Positions 1 through 9,017 are shown, numbered from the stretch's first letter. The stretch is DNA of 64,000 nt from Stutzerimonas xanthomarina DSM 18231 (GCF_900129835.1 NZ_FQXA01000001.1:434001-498000), one strand, 5' to 3'. Notes: generated by a model not told the origin, from the sequence alone. Made by a program: numbers and translations.

Positions 1-1
1 G

Positions 2-502
2 CCAGAGGTCTATGACTGGCAGGAAGGATCAACTCTAAAGGTAGGTGCGTATTGCTCCATCGCCAGCAACGTACAGATCTTTCTTGGAGGGCTTCATCGC
101 ACGGACTGGATTACTACCTTTCCGTTCCCCGCTTTTATAGACGAGGCTGCAGACATAACGGATTACAACGGAAGCAGAGGCGATGTAGTGATCGGTAACG
201 ACGTCTGGCTCTGCTCCAATTGCGTCATCCTTTCCGGAGTAACTGTCGGCCATGGCGCGGTAGTTGCGTGCGGAAGCATTGTCACACGTGATGTAGCGCC
301 ATATTCAGTCGTCGCCGGAAACCCTGCCCGCCACGTGCGCTGGCGCTTCCCCGAAGAGCAACGTCGCGTGCTGCTCGGGATTGAATGGTGGAACTGGCCC
401 GAGGCAGATATACGCGCAGCGTCAACGTTACTATGTTCATCCGATGTCGACGCTCTCCGCGCTCACGCGACCGAACGTTCAGCCAAGCAGCAGACGCCCT
501 AA
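2..502 (+). CDS. CatB-like (XAT family) O-acetyltransferase, 5' partial
   Basis: The reading frame is open from base 2, so the N-terminus lies outside the window. The visible ~166 residues show left-handed beta-helix hexapeptide repeats (VVIGNDVWLCSNCVILSGV, then VTVGHGAVVACGSIVTRDV). These are followed by the typical SVVAGNPARHVRWRF turn and a helical tail with EWWNWPE. This is the pattern of xenobiotic/CatB-like acetyltransferases, which move acetyl from acetyl-CoA to a hydroxyl on a sugar or drug. Next to glycosyltransferases and an LPS-core locus, a surface-sugar O-acetyltransferase is more likely than chloramphenicol resistance; that is inference. Its 3' end overlaps the convergent glycosyltransferase gene by 24 bp. 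Confidence 0.8.
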   Translation, partial: PEVYDWQEGSTLKVGAYCSIASNVQIFLGGLHRTDWITTFPFPAFIDEAADITDYNGSRGDVVIGNDVWLCSNCVILSGVTVGHGAVVACGSIVTRDVAPYSVVAGNPARHVRWRFPEEQRRVLLGIEWWNWPEADIRAASTLLCSSDVDALRAHATERSAKQQTP

Positions 503-1339
503 GCCACGCACCGTCTTCGTGTTCCAATGGCGTAGCGGTAGATTGCTCAGCAACTCTCGAGCAAGCACCGGATCACTTTTGGCGCACTTGAGGAACATGG
601 AATTGAGGAACTTGGCGCAGGCGCGATCATAGTCTGGATGATCAGCAAAGCACCGATAGGTGGCCATCACCTGCTCAACCATGAAGCGCCGATTTTTGTA
701 AGTATTGGCTCCGTGAACGCGATACTTCGCCATAACGTCGTTCAGTACATCAATAAAGTAACCTGCATGAGCGATCTTTAGCTCGACCTGTAGATCTTCG
801 AGACGAATTTCCGGATCAAAGCCGCCAACGGCCTGCAAAGCTTCCCGGCGAAATAATAACGTGGGCGCCGGAGGGCCCGATTCTACTGCATTGAACATCG
901 CATCGAAGTCAAGACGACGGAATACACGCTCGCGAAAACGCTTCTGGACCGTATTTCCTTGCGCATCGATTGTCAGAACATTACCCGCACAGATACCGAC
1001 CTCAGGCTTGCCGTTCATATAGGCAACCTGCGTCGCGATGCGCTCTGGCAGCATCACGTCGTCCGAGCCGAGCGGAGCGATCAGGTCACCCTTCGCCCGG
1101 GCGATACAGTCGTTTAGGGTTCTTGATAGACCCTGATTGGGCTGAACCAGAAAGCTGAACCCGTGCTCCAGCTGCAAACGCTGGATGCGCTCCACGCTGT
1201 CATCACTTGAGCCATCGTCCACAACGAGCAATTCGATGTTTGGATATGTCTGCTCCAATACGCTGAGGATACTTTCTTCGACGTACGGCGCATGATTGTA
1301 AGATGCAATGATTACCGACACGAGTGGAAGATTAGACAT
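479..1339 (-). CDS. Family 2 glycosyltransferase
   Basis: This 286-residue protein has a GT-A fold signature: VSVIIASYNH near the N-terminus, DDGSSDDS at about residues 41-48 for the nucleotide-sugar, and a GSDD metal-binding motif at about 91-94. It most likely adds a sugar to LPS core or another surface glycan at the cytoplasmic face of the inner membrane; donor and acceptor cannot be read from sequence. The start overlaps the stop of the upstream glycosyltransferase gene by 8 bp, so the two are probably co-transcribed and translationally coupled. The 3' end overlaps the convergent acetyltransferase gene. Confidence 0.85.
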   Translation of the reverse strand: MSNLPLVSVIIASYNHAPYVEESILSVLEQTYPNIELLVVDDGSSDDSVERIQRLQLEHGFSFLVQPNQGLSRTLNDCIARAKGDLIAPLGSDDVMLPERIATQVAYMNGKPEVGICAGNVLTIDAQGNTVQKRFRERVFRRLDFDAMFNAVESGPPAPTLLFRREALQAVGGFDPEIRLEDLQVELKIAHAGYFIDVLNDVMAKYRVHGANTYKNRRFMVEQVMATYRCFADHPDYDRACAKFLNSMFLKCAKSDPVLARELLSNLPLRHWNTKTVRGLGRLLLG

Positions 1340-2468
1340 GCTGCTGATCCACTAACATTCCATCAAGCAAACTTCGGTACTGTTCACGGAAATCCTCGAT
1401 TGCATGCGATCGGCAAAGATACTCGTATGAGCGCTTGCCTTCCTCGGCGCGCTCCGTTTCAGAAAGCGACATGACTTCCCTCAACCTCTCCGCCAGCACA
1501 AGCGGCTGGCCGACTGGATAGGTTCGCCCGCCGCAATCCTCGAGTATAGGTCGCATACTGTCGATGTCCGAGCCAACCACAGGCAATCGGCCGCTCATGC
1601 CCTCAAGCAAAGCCAAAGGCAAGCCTTCACTAACGGAAGACATTACAAACACGTCGTACGCCTTAACGTATTGCAGAGCATCATCCCGTGCACCTAGCAA
1701 GCGCACCCTTTGCTCCATTCGATGAGCACGTATCAATGCCTCCAGTTCCTCGCGCGAGCGCCCTTCACCAATGATTGCCAGAAGCGCTCCGGGGAAGTCG
1801 TCCTTTATCGCTGCAAACGCTTCAATCAGGTGGGCATGTGCCTTGACTGGAACCAACCGGCCAATGGTTCCGATAACAAATGCATCCGCGGGTAATTCCA
1901 AAAGTTTTCGCGCTTTCGATCTCGGATGCTGTAACCGCTCGGCCCGTGAGATATTAATTGCGTTGTTGATCTGGCGGACGCTCTCCCGCGCAAAACCACC
2001 ACTTACGATCAGATCATCGTAAACAGCGCGTGACACGCCAACCAGCCGCCAGGCCGAACTAATCAATATGCTCGCTTCCCAACGGCGATAAGCCCGGTCA
2101 TATTCGCCTAGGCCGTGCAAAACCCCAATGCATGCGGGTATACGCAAGCGGCGGTTAAGCACCATCATCATGTTGATGGGCTTGAATCGATGCGCAACGA
2201 CTGCATCGTAGCCCTGGCTATGGCAAAGCTTGTAGAGCATCCAGAGGGCTTTGAAACGCAGCCCTTTGGTCGCGGCCTTGTTCAAGTCGAAATACACCGA
2301 GCGTCCGGCACGGCTTTCAGGCTCGCCGGGCTTTGGCCGCCCCCGCAGAAAGAGAGTCGTGACTTCATAGCGCTCGGCGGGCAGCCCTTGAATAATCTGT
2401 TCCGCTAGATCGGACGCATTCACGTTATAGCGATTCTGCACCTGCAGGACTTTGATTTTCGAGGTCAT
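1332..2468 (-). CDS. Family 4 (GT-B) glycosyltransferase
   Basis: A 378-residue GT-B enzyme. The N-terminal Rossmann half starts at KIKVLQVQNRYNVN. The C-terminal half carries IGTIGRLVPVKAH and the donor-binding E-x7-E region SEGLPLALLEGMSGRLPVVG, as in glycosyl transferases group 1. An in-frame start 16 codons further upstream exists. I prefer the ATG at 2468 because it follows the preceding stop codon by one base and gives a normal family N-terminus. Likely role: retaining sugar transfer in surface glycan assembly together with its two GT2 neighbours. The exact sugar is unknown. Confidence 0.85.
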   Translation of the reverse strand: MTSKIKVLQVQNRYNVNASDLAEQIIQGLPAERYEVTTLFLRGRPKPGEPESRAGRSVYFDLNKAATKGLRFKALWMLYKLCHSQGYDAVVAHRFKPINMMMVLNRRLRIPACIGVLHGLGEYDRAYRRWEASILISSAWRLVGVSRAVYDDLIVSGGFARESVRQINNAINISRAERLQHPRSKARKLLELPADAFVIGTIGRLVPVKAHAHLIEAFAAIKDDFPGALLAIIGEGRSREELEALIRAHRMEQRVRLLGARDDALQYVKAYDVFVMSSVSEGLPLALLEGMSGRLPVVGSDIDSMRPILEDCGGRTYPVGQPLVLAERLREVMSLSETERAEEGKRSYEYLCRSHAIEDFREQYRSLLDGMLVDQQHV

Positions 2469-2469
2469 G

Positions 2470-3384
2470 TCAGCGGCCCAACCACAACCGCAACGCCTTG
2501 CGTACATACGAGCCATTCAATAAGACGCGCCAATCATGCCGCCAAGCCGTTCGGAAATATTCCTTGGCAGTAGAAACATCACCTGCCAGATATGCACTGC
2601 GGAACAGCGACAGGCAACGCTGGACGAAAAAGTCGTTGCGAAGCACCTGAAACTCCGGCCCCAAACGCTGCGGCGAAAAAACCTCATCAACCAAAGCAAG
2701 ACCTCCGGCCTTAGCGTGACTGAATTGATGCCGGAGGCTGTCATCGTGCTTATGGATCAACGCCAACGGCGTGGCCAACACCGTGCATGGATAATTCGCC
2801 AGCGTTTGACTGAAGACAGGGATGTCCTCGGCGCTGCGGAACTGCTCGGGATAACCAGCACGCGAAAACACCTCCCGATGCATTGCGCAAGCGCCGTTGG
2901 ACAGCGCGAAACGCTTGTCCAACAAATAGCCGCGCACCCGCTCCAGCGGTGTCTCAGGAAGGGCCGGCGGCAGATGTTCACGCCGCTTGCCGTTGTTTGA
3001 AATGGCGTAGTGCCCGCCGATCACCATACGAGTTTCCGGCTGTTCGGTGATGTGCCGGGCGATCAATGCAAGCGCGCCCGAAGCCATTTCGTCATCTGCA
3101 TCGAGAAAGATCAGATAGTTTCCCCGGGCTTCGCGAATGCCTCGATTGCGCACTGACGCTAATCCGCCATTTTCCTTGCGCAGTGCTCTGATACTCGCCG
3201 GATGAGCGGCTAGTAACGCTTCGATCACGCGCGGCGTATCGTCGTTCGAACCATCATCGATTACGATTAGTTCAGCGGAAGCTTCATCTAGCTGAACCAA
3301 AACTGAATCAACTGCACGCGGGAGCGTTGCAGCATAGTTATAGGCAGGGATAACGACGCTTATCAATGGCTCAGACACTGCCAT
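2470..3384 (-). CDS. Family 2 glycosyltransferase
   Basis: About 304 residues. The GT-A signature is clear: ISVVIPAYNYAATLPRAVDS at the N-terminus, then DDGSNDDT, then LIFLDADDEM as the DxD metal site. The start is uncertain: the ATG at 3384 overlaps the upstream carbamoyltransferase stop by 14 bp, and an ATG five codons earlier (3399) is possible. The tight packing with the carbamoyltransferase and the next glycosyltransferase suggests one operon building a carbamoylated surface oligosaccharide. The specific linkage is not predictable. Confidence 0.83.
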   Translation of the reverse strand: MAVSEPLISVVIPAYNYAATLPRAVDSVLVQLDEASAELIVIDDGSNDDTPRVIEALLAAHPASIRALRKENGGLASVRNRGIREARGNYLIFLDADDEMASGALALIARHITEQPETRMVIGGHYAISNNGKRREHLPPALPETPLERVRGYLLDKRFALSNGACAMHREVFSRAGYPEQFRSAEDIPVFSQTLANYPCTVLATPLALIHKHDDSLRHQFSHAKAGGLALVDEVFSPQRLGPEFQVLRNDFFVQRCLSLFRSAYLAGDVSTAKEYFRTAWRHDWRVLLNGSYVRKALRLWLGR

Positions 3385-5125
3385 CCCCACGCCCCCCATC
3401 CTTCACCACCAACACATCCTCCATGATCAGATACTGCAGGTCCGAGCCATAGAACATATTCAGCGCATCGGTCGGCGAGCAGATCATCGGTTCGCCACGA
3501 CGGTTGAGCGAGGTGTTGAGCGAGACGCCATTGCCGGTCAGTCTTTCCAGCTCCAGCATAAGGTCGTACCAGCGCGGGTTGTATTCACGCTTGAGTACCT
3601 GGGCACGGGAGGTGCCGTCTTCGTGGACGACTTCGCTAACGCGCTCCTTCCACTTGTCGTTGACTTCGAAGGTGAAGGTCATGAATGGGCTGGGATGATC
3701 AACCTTGAGCATCTGCTCGGCCACGGTATCAAGCATGGACGGGCAGAACGGGCGCCAGCGCTCTCGGAACTTGATCTGTTCGTTGATGCGATCGGCCACT
3801 CCCGGAATGCTCGGACAGCCGATGATTGAGCGACCACCGAGGGCGCGCGGGCCGAACTCCATGCGGCCCTGGAACCAGGCCACCGGATGGCCATCGACCA
3901 TGATTTTGGCGATGCGCCGTTCGACATCATCGATTTTCTGCCACGCGGGCGCACTCGGATGGCGCGCGCAGGCGGCAATAATATCTTCGTTGGAATAAGA
4001 CGGACCGAGATAGACGTGCTCCATCTTCTCCACCGGCACGCCCCGCTGCACCGAGACGTAGGCCGCCGCGCCGACTGCAGTACCGGCGTCGCCGGAAGCC
4101 GGCTGAACGAACAGCTCCTTGACCTCGTCGCGGGCGATGATCTTCTGGTTGAGCTTGACGTTCAGCGCACAACCACCGGCGAAGGCGATCTTGCCGGTCT
4201 CGCGGATGATGTCGCCCAGGTAGTAGTCCATCATCTCAAGCGCCAACTTCTCGAACAGCGCCTGCATGCTGGCGGCATAATGAATGTAGGGATCGTCGGC
4301 GATGTCACCTTCGCGCTTAGGGCCGAGCCACTCAATCAGCTTGGGCGAGAAGTAATAACCCTTGCCCTTTTCCTTGTAGCGGCGGAAGCCGATGACGTTG
4401 GCATAATCGGTGTTGATGGTCAGCTCGCCATTCTCAAATTTGGCCAAACGCGAAAAATCGTACTTGGCCGCATCGCCGTAGGGCGCCATGCCCATGACCT
4501 TGAATTCTCCGTCGAGCATTTCGAACCCGAGGAACTCGGTGATCGCGCCATACAGACCGCCCAGCGAATCCGGATCGTAAAACTCTTTGATCTTGTGGAT
4601 GCGGCCATTCTCGCCGTAGCCAAAGAAGGTTGTGGCGTACTCGCCCTTTCCATCGATGCCGAGAATCGCAGTTTTTTCCGTGAAACCCGAGCAATGATAG
4701 GCGCTAGACGCATGGGCCAGATGGTGCTCGACCGGCTCGATCTTTATCTTCTTCAGATCGAAACCCAGCTGTTGCAGACACCACTGGATGCGCTTGTGGT
4801 AGCGCTTGTAGCGACGGTTACCGAACAGAATGGCATCGAGCGCGCGATCCGGTGCGTACCAGTAGCGCTTGGCGTAGTGCCAGCGGGCTTTTTCGAAAAT
4901 ACTGATCGGCGCGAAAGGGATCGCCACCACATCGACGTCGGATGGCTTGATACCAGCCTGCTCCAGGCAGAACTTGGCCGACTCGTAGGGCATGCGGTTC
5001 TTGGCATGCTTGTCGCGTACGAAGCGCTCTTCTTCGACGGCGGCGATCAGCTTGCCGTCGATGTACAGAGCGGCGGAAGGATCATGACTGAGGGCGCCGG
5101 AAAGCCCGAGAATCGTCAATGCCAC
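3371..5125 (-). CDS. wapO: NodU/CmcH-family carbamoyltransferase (WapO-like)
   Basis: With the GTG start at 5125 the protein has 584 residues, close to the P. aeruginosa LPS-core carbamoyltransferase PA5005. The longer frame to 5203 adds a low-complexity leader, whereas the GTG start gives the family N-terminus ALTILGLSGALSHDPSAAL and has AGAGG-like bases upstream. The N-terminal Kae1-like ATP-binding part contains HHLAHASSAYHCSGF; the C-terminal part contains GPRALGGRSIIGCPS. Family members transfer carbamoyl from carbamoyl phosphate to a sugar hydroxyl; in P. aeruginosa the 7-O-carbamoyl group sits on heptose II. The position beside the waa operon supports the same job here. Confidence 0.88.
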   Translation of the reverse strand: MALTILGLSGALSHDPSAALYIDGKLIAAVEEERFVRDKHAKNRMPYESAKFCLEQAGIKPSDVDVVAIPFAPISIFEKARWHYAKRYWYAPDRALDAILFGNRRYKRYHKRIQWCLQQLGFDLKKIKIEPVEHHLAHASSAYHCSGFTEKTAILGIDGKGEYATTFFGYGENGRIHKIKEFYDPDSLGGLYGAITEFLGFEMLDGEFKVMGMAPYGDAAKYDFSRLAKFENGELTINTDYANVIGFRRYKEKGKGYYFSPKLIEWLGPKREGDIADDPYIHYAASMQALFEKLALEMMDYYLGDIIRETGKIAFAGGCALNVKLNQKIIARDEVKELFVQPASGDAGTAVGAAAYVSVQRGVPVEKMEHVYLGPSYSNEDIIAACARHPSAPAWQKIDDVERRIAKIMVDGHPVAWFQGRMEFGPRALGGRSIIGCPSIPGVADRINEQIKFRERWRPFCPSMLDTVAEQMLKVDHPSPFMTFTFEVNDKWKERVSEVVHEDGTSRAQVLKREYNPRWYDLMLELERLTGNGVSLNTSLNRRGEPMICSPTDALNMFYGSDLQYLIMEDVLVVKDGGRGDGSV

Positions 5126-5204
5126 AGGAAGGCCTCTGGAACGGGGACAGCGCAAGGCTATCAAGGAAAATCGAACGCGACCGCTGTATGCGATCACTGA
5201 CAAA

Positions 5205-5240
5205 GGGCGGAATTATACCGACACGGCCGCGAGGGAAGTA
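5205..5240 (-). promoter_or_regulatory. Candidate sigma-70 promoter of the carbamoyltransferase/glycosyltransferase operon
   Basis: Reading leftward, a perfect TATAAT hexamer lies at 5217-5212, about 90 bases upstream of the GTG start. The -35 region is poor, with no good TTGACA at 16-18 bases. The 172-bp gap between this start and the next gene upstream is the largest break in the leftward LPS gene array, which fits a separate transcription unit. Confidence 0.35.
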
Positions 5241-5297
5241 CACGACAAAGAGCGAAACCTAGCGCAGGCTACGAACGGCAGGCTGTGCAACGAACAG

Positions 5298-6719
5298 TCA
5301 GAGTCGTGGCAGACGTTCGTCGAGCAGACGATAAAGTGCCGAATCGATCGGCCAGTTGCGCAGGAGCCTGGCACGGTCCTTGGCGTAGGCACGGGGAAAA
5401 CTGGCATTGCTGCCGTGCTGCTGGGCCGCATCGAGATCGATGAGCGACCAGCGACCCTGTTCCCACAATAGGTTGGTGCCCTTCATGTCGCCATGACTGA
5501 TACGTTCGCGCAGCAATGAGGCGAACAGTTGATCCAGTGCCGACAGTTCGGCTTCAGGCGGTGAGCTGGACAGGTATGGTCGGAAATGAGTAACGATATC
5601 CTCACCCGCGCTGTACTCAGTAATCAGATAGCTACGCCGGCGCAGCCCCATCCAACGTAACTCCAGTATGGCCAGCGGCTGCGGCGTAGCGATATCGAAA
5701 AACGCCAGGCGATTACCTTCGAGCCAGCTGTGCCAGGCGCGGCTCGGGCGCCAGCAGCGCCGTAACCAATGCGCAAGGCCCTTGATGTTGTAGCGCTTGA
5801 CCACCAGCTGCCGACCACCCTGTTCGACCAACGCGACTGTCGAACTACCGCCCAGCTTCAACGCGTGCCCAGCTTCGACGGCCATATCCGGTGCCGCCAG
5901 CAACTCATGCAGCAGGGGCTCATCCTCGCGACGCACAACACGCAGCTGATTCAAACCACGTTTTACGCTGAACAAGGAACAATCACGTCCAAGCTTGCTC
6001 AAGTAGTCGCGTAGCCGCCAACGCCGCACGTTGGCGACCTCCCGCAGCAAAACCTCCAAGGGAAGTGCATGCTCGCCATTGACTAGCAGGTAATGCACGA
6101 GCAGCTCCTCGATATGCGGCTCGAGACTGGCAGGCAGCTGGGCGAAGAACACACCGAGGTTCGCCAGCACCTTGTCACGACCGAGCGGTTGGCCCGGTGT
6201 TTGCGCCTGCACAGCTCCACCGTCGATGAGGTGCAGCTTTCCCTCGTGGCGCAGCAGATTGTCCAGATGCAGGTCGCTCTGCCACAACCCCTTGGTATGC
6301 AGCTGCGCAATAGCGCCAAGCGCCGCGCCCAACACATCCTGTTGCGCATCGGACAGCATGGGTTGCCGCTTCACCTCGTGCCATGCCTGCGCCAGACTTT
6401 CGCCGCCGGCCAGGTAGTCGAACAGCAGCCAACCACCCTGCCCCTCCGCCAAACCCTCGGCGAGTAGCGCGGGCGTAGTCATGCCCTGTTCCGCCAGCAA
6501 TCGAGCACCGCGCCGCTCACGCTGGAAATGCCGCTCGGCCTTGGTTCCGACCAGCAGCTTGGCCAGCACGTCGCGGCCTTGCCACTGCGCCTTGCCGACA
6601 TAACGCTGCCCTGGCAGTACACGCAGCCACTGCTGCACCGTCAGCTCGCCGGCGGGCAATGCCAACGTCAGCGGCAATGTCGGCGACCGTCCGGCATGAG
6701 CGAGATCCGTCAGTTTCAT
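5298..6719 (-). CDS. Tandem double-domain LPS kinase (PA5006-like)
   Basis: This 473-residue protein carries two kinase-like domains of the WaaP/InaA type in one chain. The first catalytic loop is SDLHLDNLL at about residues 148-156, followed by LHLIDGG. The second is HGDMKGTNLL at about 409-418, followed by WSLIDLD. Both keep the catalytic Asp and the downstream Asp of the metal-binding loop, so both could be active. The start overlaps the upstream wapQ stop as ATGA. By position it corresponds to P. aeruginosa PA5006, the last gene of the inner-core phosphorylation operon. Likely role: phosphorylation of heptose in the LPS inner core, or a support function for the other kinases; the substrate is not shown. 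Confidence 0.82.
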   Translation of the reverse strand: MKLTDLAHAGRSPTLPLTLALPAGELTVQQWLRVLPGQRYVGKAQWQGRDVLAKLLVGTKAERHFQRERRGARLLAEQGMTTPALLAEGLAEGQGGWLLFDYLAGGESLAQAWHEVKRQPMLSDAQQDVLGAALGAIAQLHTKGLWQSDLHLDNLLRHEGKLHLIDGGAVQAQTPGQPLGRDKVLANLGVFFAQLPASLEPHIEELLVHYLLVNGEHALPLEVLLREVANVRRWRLRDYLSKLGRDCSLFSVKRGLNQLRVVRREDEPLLHELLAAPDMAVEAGHALKLGGSSTVALVEQGGRQLVVKRYNIKGLAHWLRRCWRPSRAWHSWLEGNRLAFFDIATPQPLAILELRWMGLRRRSYLITEYSAGEDIVTHFRPYLSSSPPEAELSALDQLFASLLRERISHGDMKGTNLLWEQGRWSLIDLDAAQQHGSNASFPRAYAKDRARLLRNWPIDSALYRLLDERLPRL

Positions 6720-7471
6720 ATGCGTGCCGCCTTGCGCTGCCGACGGCCGGCAATTTTCTCCAACCAGGCATCGATAGCCGACTCACTGGCACCGCGCGCG
6801 AGATAGGTTTCGATCAGTTGCCGCACCTCGCTTTTACTCCAAACCGCCGCGCGGCGGGTCAGTGCCTCGAGGTCGATTGTTCGATCCTGGCGTCTAAACA
6901 GCAGCGGGCGAGTCTTTTCCAGATCGATAAGGCAAGCCTCGAACCGCTCGCCAGACGGGCGAATGAAAATGTGCTTGGGATAGAAGCAACCGTGACGCTG
7001 GCCAGATTGGTGCAGGTTTCTTGCAAGCTCAGCACACGCTTGCAGCAGCGCCCTGCGCGTCGTCGTATTAAGCTCACGCCACTCATTCAGCCAACCGTGC
7101 AAGTCCCGCCAGTCATCCAGGGCGTGGGTCAGAAGAATGGCGCGCCGCTCGCCAGCAACGCGCCGCTCGCCGAAGTACGCTGCCTGTAGCGTGGGTATGC
7201 CTAGGCGCTGGTAACGCTGGATATTGCGGAACTCACGCGAGAACGTCGGTTCGCCAAACGGGCGGCGAAAAGTATGGGTCAGGTAGTTGCTTTGACGCTT
7301 CAGATAATAGGCCGTCCCGCCCAGTTCCAGACGGAAAACACTGCTCCAGCCACCACGCACTGTATTCGGCGCATCCACCGACTCGAGCTGTAGCGCCCAA
7401 AGCGCTTCGAAGCTATCGAGCCCCTGCGCCTGCAGGATTGCCTGGTCGCGCAGTGAATAATAGTCCTTCAT
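6716..7471 (-). CDS. wapQ: InaA-family lipopolysaccharide kinase (WapQ-like)
   Basis: About 251 residues from the ATG at 7471, which overlaps the wapP stop as ATGA; the longer frame upstream only reads through wapP in another frame. It has a kinase-like N-lobe (YYLKRQSNYL) and the InaA signature HGCFYPKHIF followed by CLIDLEKTRP. Where WaaP has HRD, this protein has HGC, so the usual catalytic Asp is missing at that position. To my knowledge this substitution is typical of the InaA branch, whose activity is less certain. The gene symbol follows P. aeruginosa gene order (waaP, wapP, wapQ) and is an inference. Confidence 0.78.
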   Translation of the reverse strand: MKDYYSLRDQAILQAQGLDSFEALWALQLESVDAPNTVRGGWSSVFRLELGGTAYYLKRQSNYLTHTFRRPFGEPTFSREFRNIQRYQRLGIPTLQAAYFGERRVAGERRAILLTHALDDWRDLHGWLNEWRELNTTTRRALLQACAELARNLHQSGQRHGCFYPKHIFIRPSGERFEACLIDLEKTRPLLFRRQDRTIDLEALTRRAAVWSKSEVRQLIETYLARGASESAIDAWLEKIAGRRQRKAARI

Positions 7472-8205
7472 TCGCGCCCCTCGAAATACTTGAGCACTTG
7501 ACCAATAACGGCGCGGTCGCCCGGCACCAGGCGTGGACGCTGCTGGTACTGCAGATAGAATCGCAGCCGCTGCGTGCGGCTCAGGCGCTGTTTGGCCACT
7601 TTGTCGAGGCAAGCCAGGTCCTTGACGATACGGTGCCGCAGAAAGGGCCCCCACCAGAAGTCACCGGATGGGCAATCGATCATAAAAAGCTCGCCAGCGT
7701 CGTTCACCAGCAGGTTTCGCCACTTCAGGTCATTGTGAGCAAAGCGGTGATCGTGCAAGGTTCGAGTTGCCTGCGCTACCTGTCGACTGATTTGCTCGAC
7801 CCAGTGGCGGTCGGATAGGCGCGGATCTGCATTCGTGGCAATTGCTGCCATATCCACAGAGTTAGGCACCTCGAGAGTGATCAGCGCTCCTCGCACAAAC
7901 GCGCCGGCACGACGCTCCATTCCCCAGGCCACGAGCGGCGCAACGGGTATCCCCCACCGCTCGAAATGCTTGAGATTCTGCCATTCCGCCTTCACTCGCG
8001 GGCGCCCTAAATAGCGACGCAACCCCTTCCCTGCAGCCCAATAACGCTTGACGTAATAGCGCAGGCCGTCGCGCTCGACCCGGATTACTTCAGACAATGG
8101 GTCCCGAGCAATCGGCTCACCTCGGAGCGCGAATACCGACTCGAGGCTGGCAAAGGCCTCAACTGCTTCGGGATCCGCACCACGAACGACGGTCCAAGCA
8201 CTCAC
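7468..8205 (-). CDS. wapP: LPS core heptose kinase WapP
   Basis: A 245-residue member of the WaaP/InaA kinase family. The N-lobe lysine region is YYVKRYWAAGKGLRRYLG. The catalytic loop HNDLKWRNLLV has the Asp and Asn expected of an active kinase, and MIDCPSG carries the metal-binding Asp. It overlaps the waaP stop by 4 bp and the wapQ start as ATGA, so it belongs to the waa operon. By position and family it should phosphorylate inner-core heptose after WaaP has acted, on the cytoplasmic side of the inner membrane. Confidence 0.85.
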   Translation of the reverse strand: MSAWTVVRGADPEAVEAFASLESVFALRGEPIARDPLSEVIRVERDGLRYYVKRYWAAGKGLRRYLGRPRVKAEWQNLKHFERWGIPVAPLVAWGMERRAGAFVRGALITLEVPNSVDMAAIATNADPRLSDRHWVEQISRQVAQATRTLHDHRFAHNDLKWRNLLVNDAGELFMIDCPSGDFWWGPFLRHRIVKDLACLDKVAKQRLSRTQRLRFYLQYQQRPRLVPGDRAVIGQVLKYFEGRE

Positions 8206-9017
8206 CCTCGTGTACCCGGCGCGTATTTGCGGTCATAGCGAGTCTGCAGCTTTGCGGCCTTGGCTGCCAGCCAGGCCAACAAAGCGGCCTCATCGCGTAG
8301 TACATCCCGCAGCGGTTTGCGGAAATACCCCTTTAGGAAGCGCAGCTTGTCGCGGTGGGTCAGGCCGATATTCAAGGCCGAGAAATACAACCCGGCCAGG
8401 TCTTTGTCGCGCCAGCGGGGCGGTGTGGTGCTGCGGACCTGGGCGCGGTGCAGGTCAATCAAGGAAAGACGGAAATGTTCAGCCGTGACCTTCTTGTCGG
8501 TATGCAGCAGAAAATGGCAGATATAGCAGTCGCGGTGATTCACGCCGGCGCGGTGCATGTCCCCAGTCATGCGCGCCACCTCATCAATTAGCGCCCGCTT
8601 GAGCCTTGGCTCGGGCGGGGTTTTCGACCAGTCGGCGCTAAAGTCCTCAAGACTGACCGTTGGCGCCAACTCCTCGGTGACGATGAACGAATGCTGCGTC
8701 GCGGGATTGCTGCCGCGCTCGCCATAGGCGACGGCGGTCATCGTCGGCACACCAACCTCATGCAACCGCTGAATCGCGCGCCACTCCTGACCGGCGCCAA
8801 GTACCGGCACCTTGGCGGTAGAGAGGTTCTTGACGATCTCACCCCAGCCGATGCCGCGATGAATCTTGACGAAGTAACCGCGCCCGTCGATTTCGGTGCG
8901 CAGGGTTCGTCGGCCTTCGAGCTCGCGGAATATTTCGCCCTGCAGCTTTTCCACTTCGGCGAACGCATCGCGGCCGGCCCACAGGGACTTGAACGGTTCG
9001 GCAAGGATCAGGCGCAT
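8202..9017 (-). CDS. waaP: Lipopolysaccharide core heptose I kinase WaaP
   Basis: 271 residues, close to the usual WaaP length. It begins MRLILAEPFKSLWAGRDAF and shows YFVKIHRGIGWGEI, the ATP-binding lysine segment. The catalytic loop HRDCYICHFLL contains the Asp shown to be essential in P. aeruginosa WaaP, and LIDLHRAQ follows. WaaP phosphorylates heptose I, a step essential for viability and outer-membrane integrity in P. aeruginosa. The start has a GAGGA Shine-Dalgarno six bases upstream. That site lies inside a 39-codon ORF linking waaG to waaP. Confidence 0.95.
   Translation of the reverse strand: MRLILAEPFKSLWAGRDAFAEVEKLQGEIFRELEGRRTLRTEIDGRGYFVKIHRGIGWGEIVKNLSTAKVPVLGAGQEWRAIQRLHEVGVPTMTAVAYGERGSNPATQHSFIVTEELAPTVSLEDFSADWSKTPPEPRLKRALIDEVARMTGDMHRAGVNHRDCYICHFLLHTDKKVTAEHFRLSLIDLHRAQVRSTTPPRWRDKDLAGLYFSALNIGLTHRDKLRFLKGYFRKPLRDVLRDEAALLAWLAAKAAKLQTRYDRKYAPGTRG

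Noticed and set aside
2..502. Chloramphenicol acetyltransferase (resistance gene)
   Set aside because: The fold is that of CatB-like enzymes, but the neighbours are glycosyltransferases and LPS genes and the family is broad. Surface-sugar acetylation is the safer reading.
3887..5200. 437-codon open frame on the plus strand
   Set aside because: Shadow of the carbamoyltransferase gene; the opposite strand encodes a complete conserved protein.
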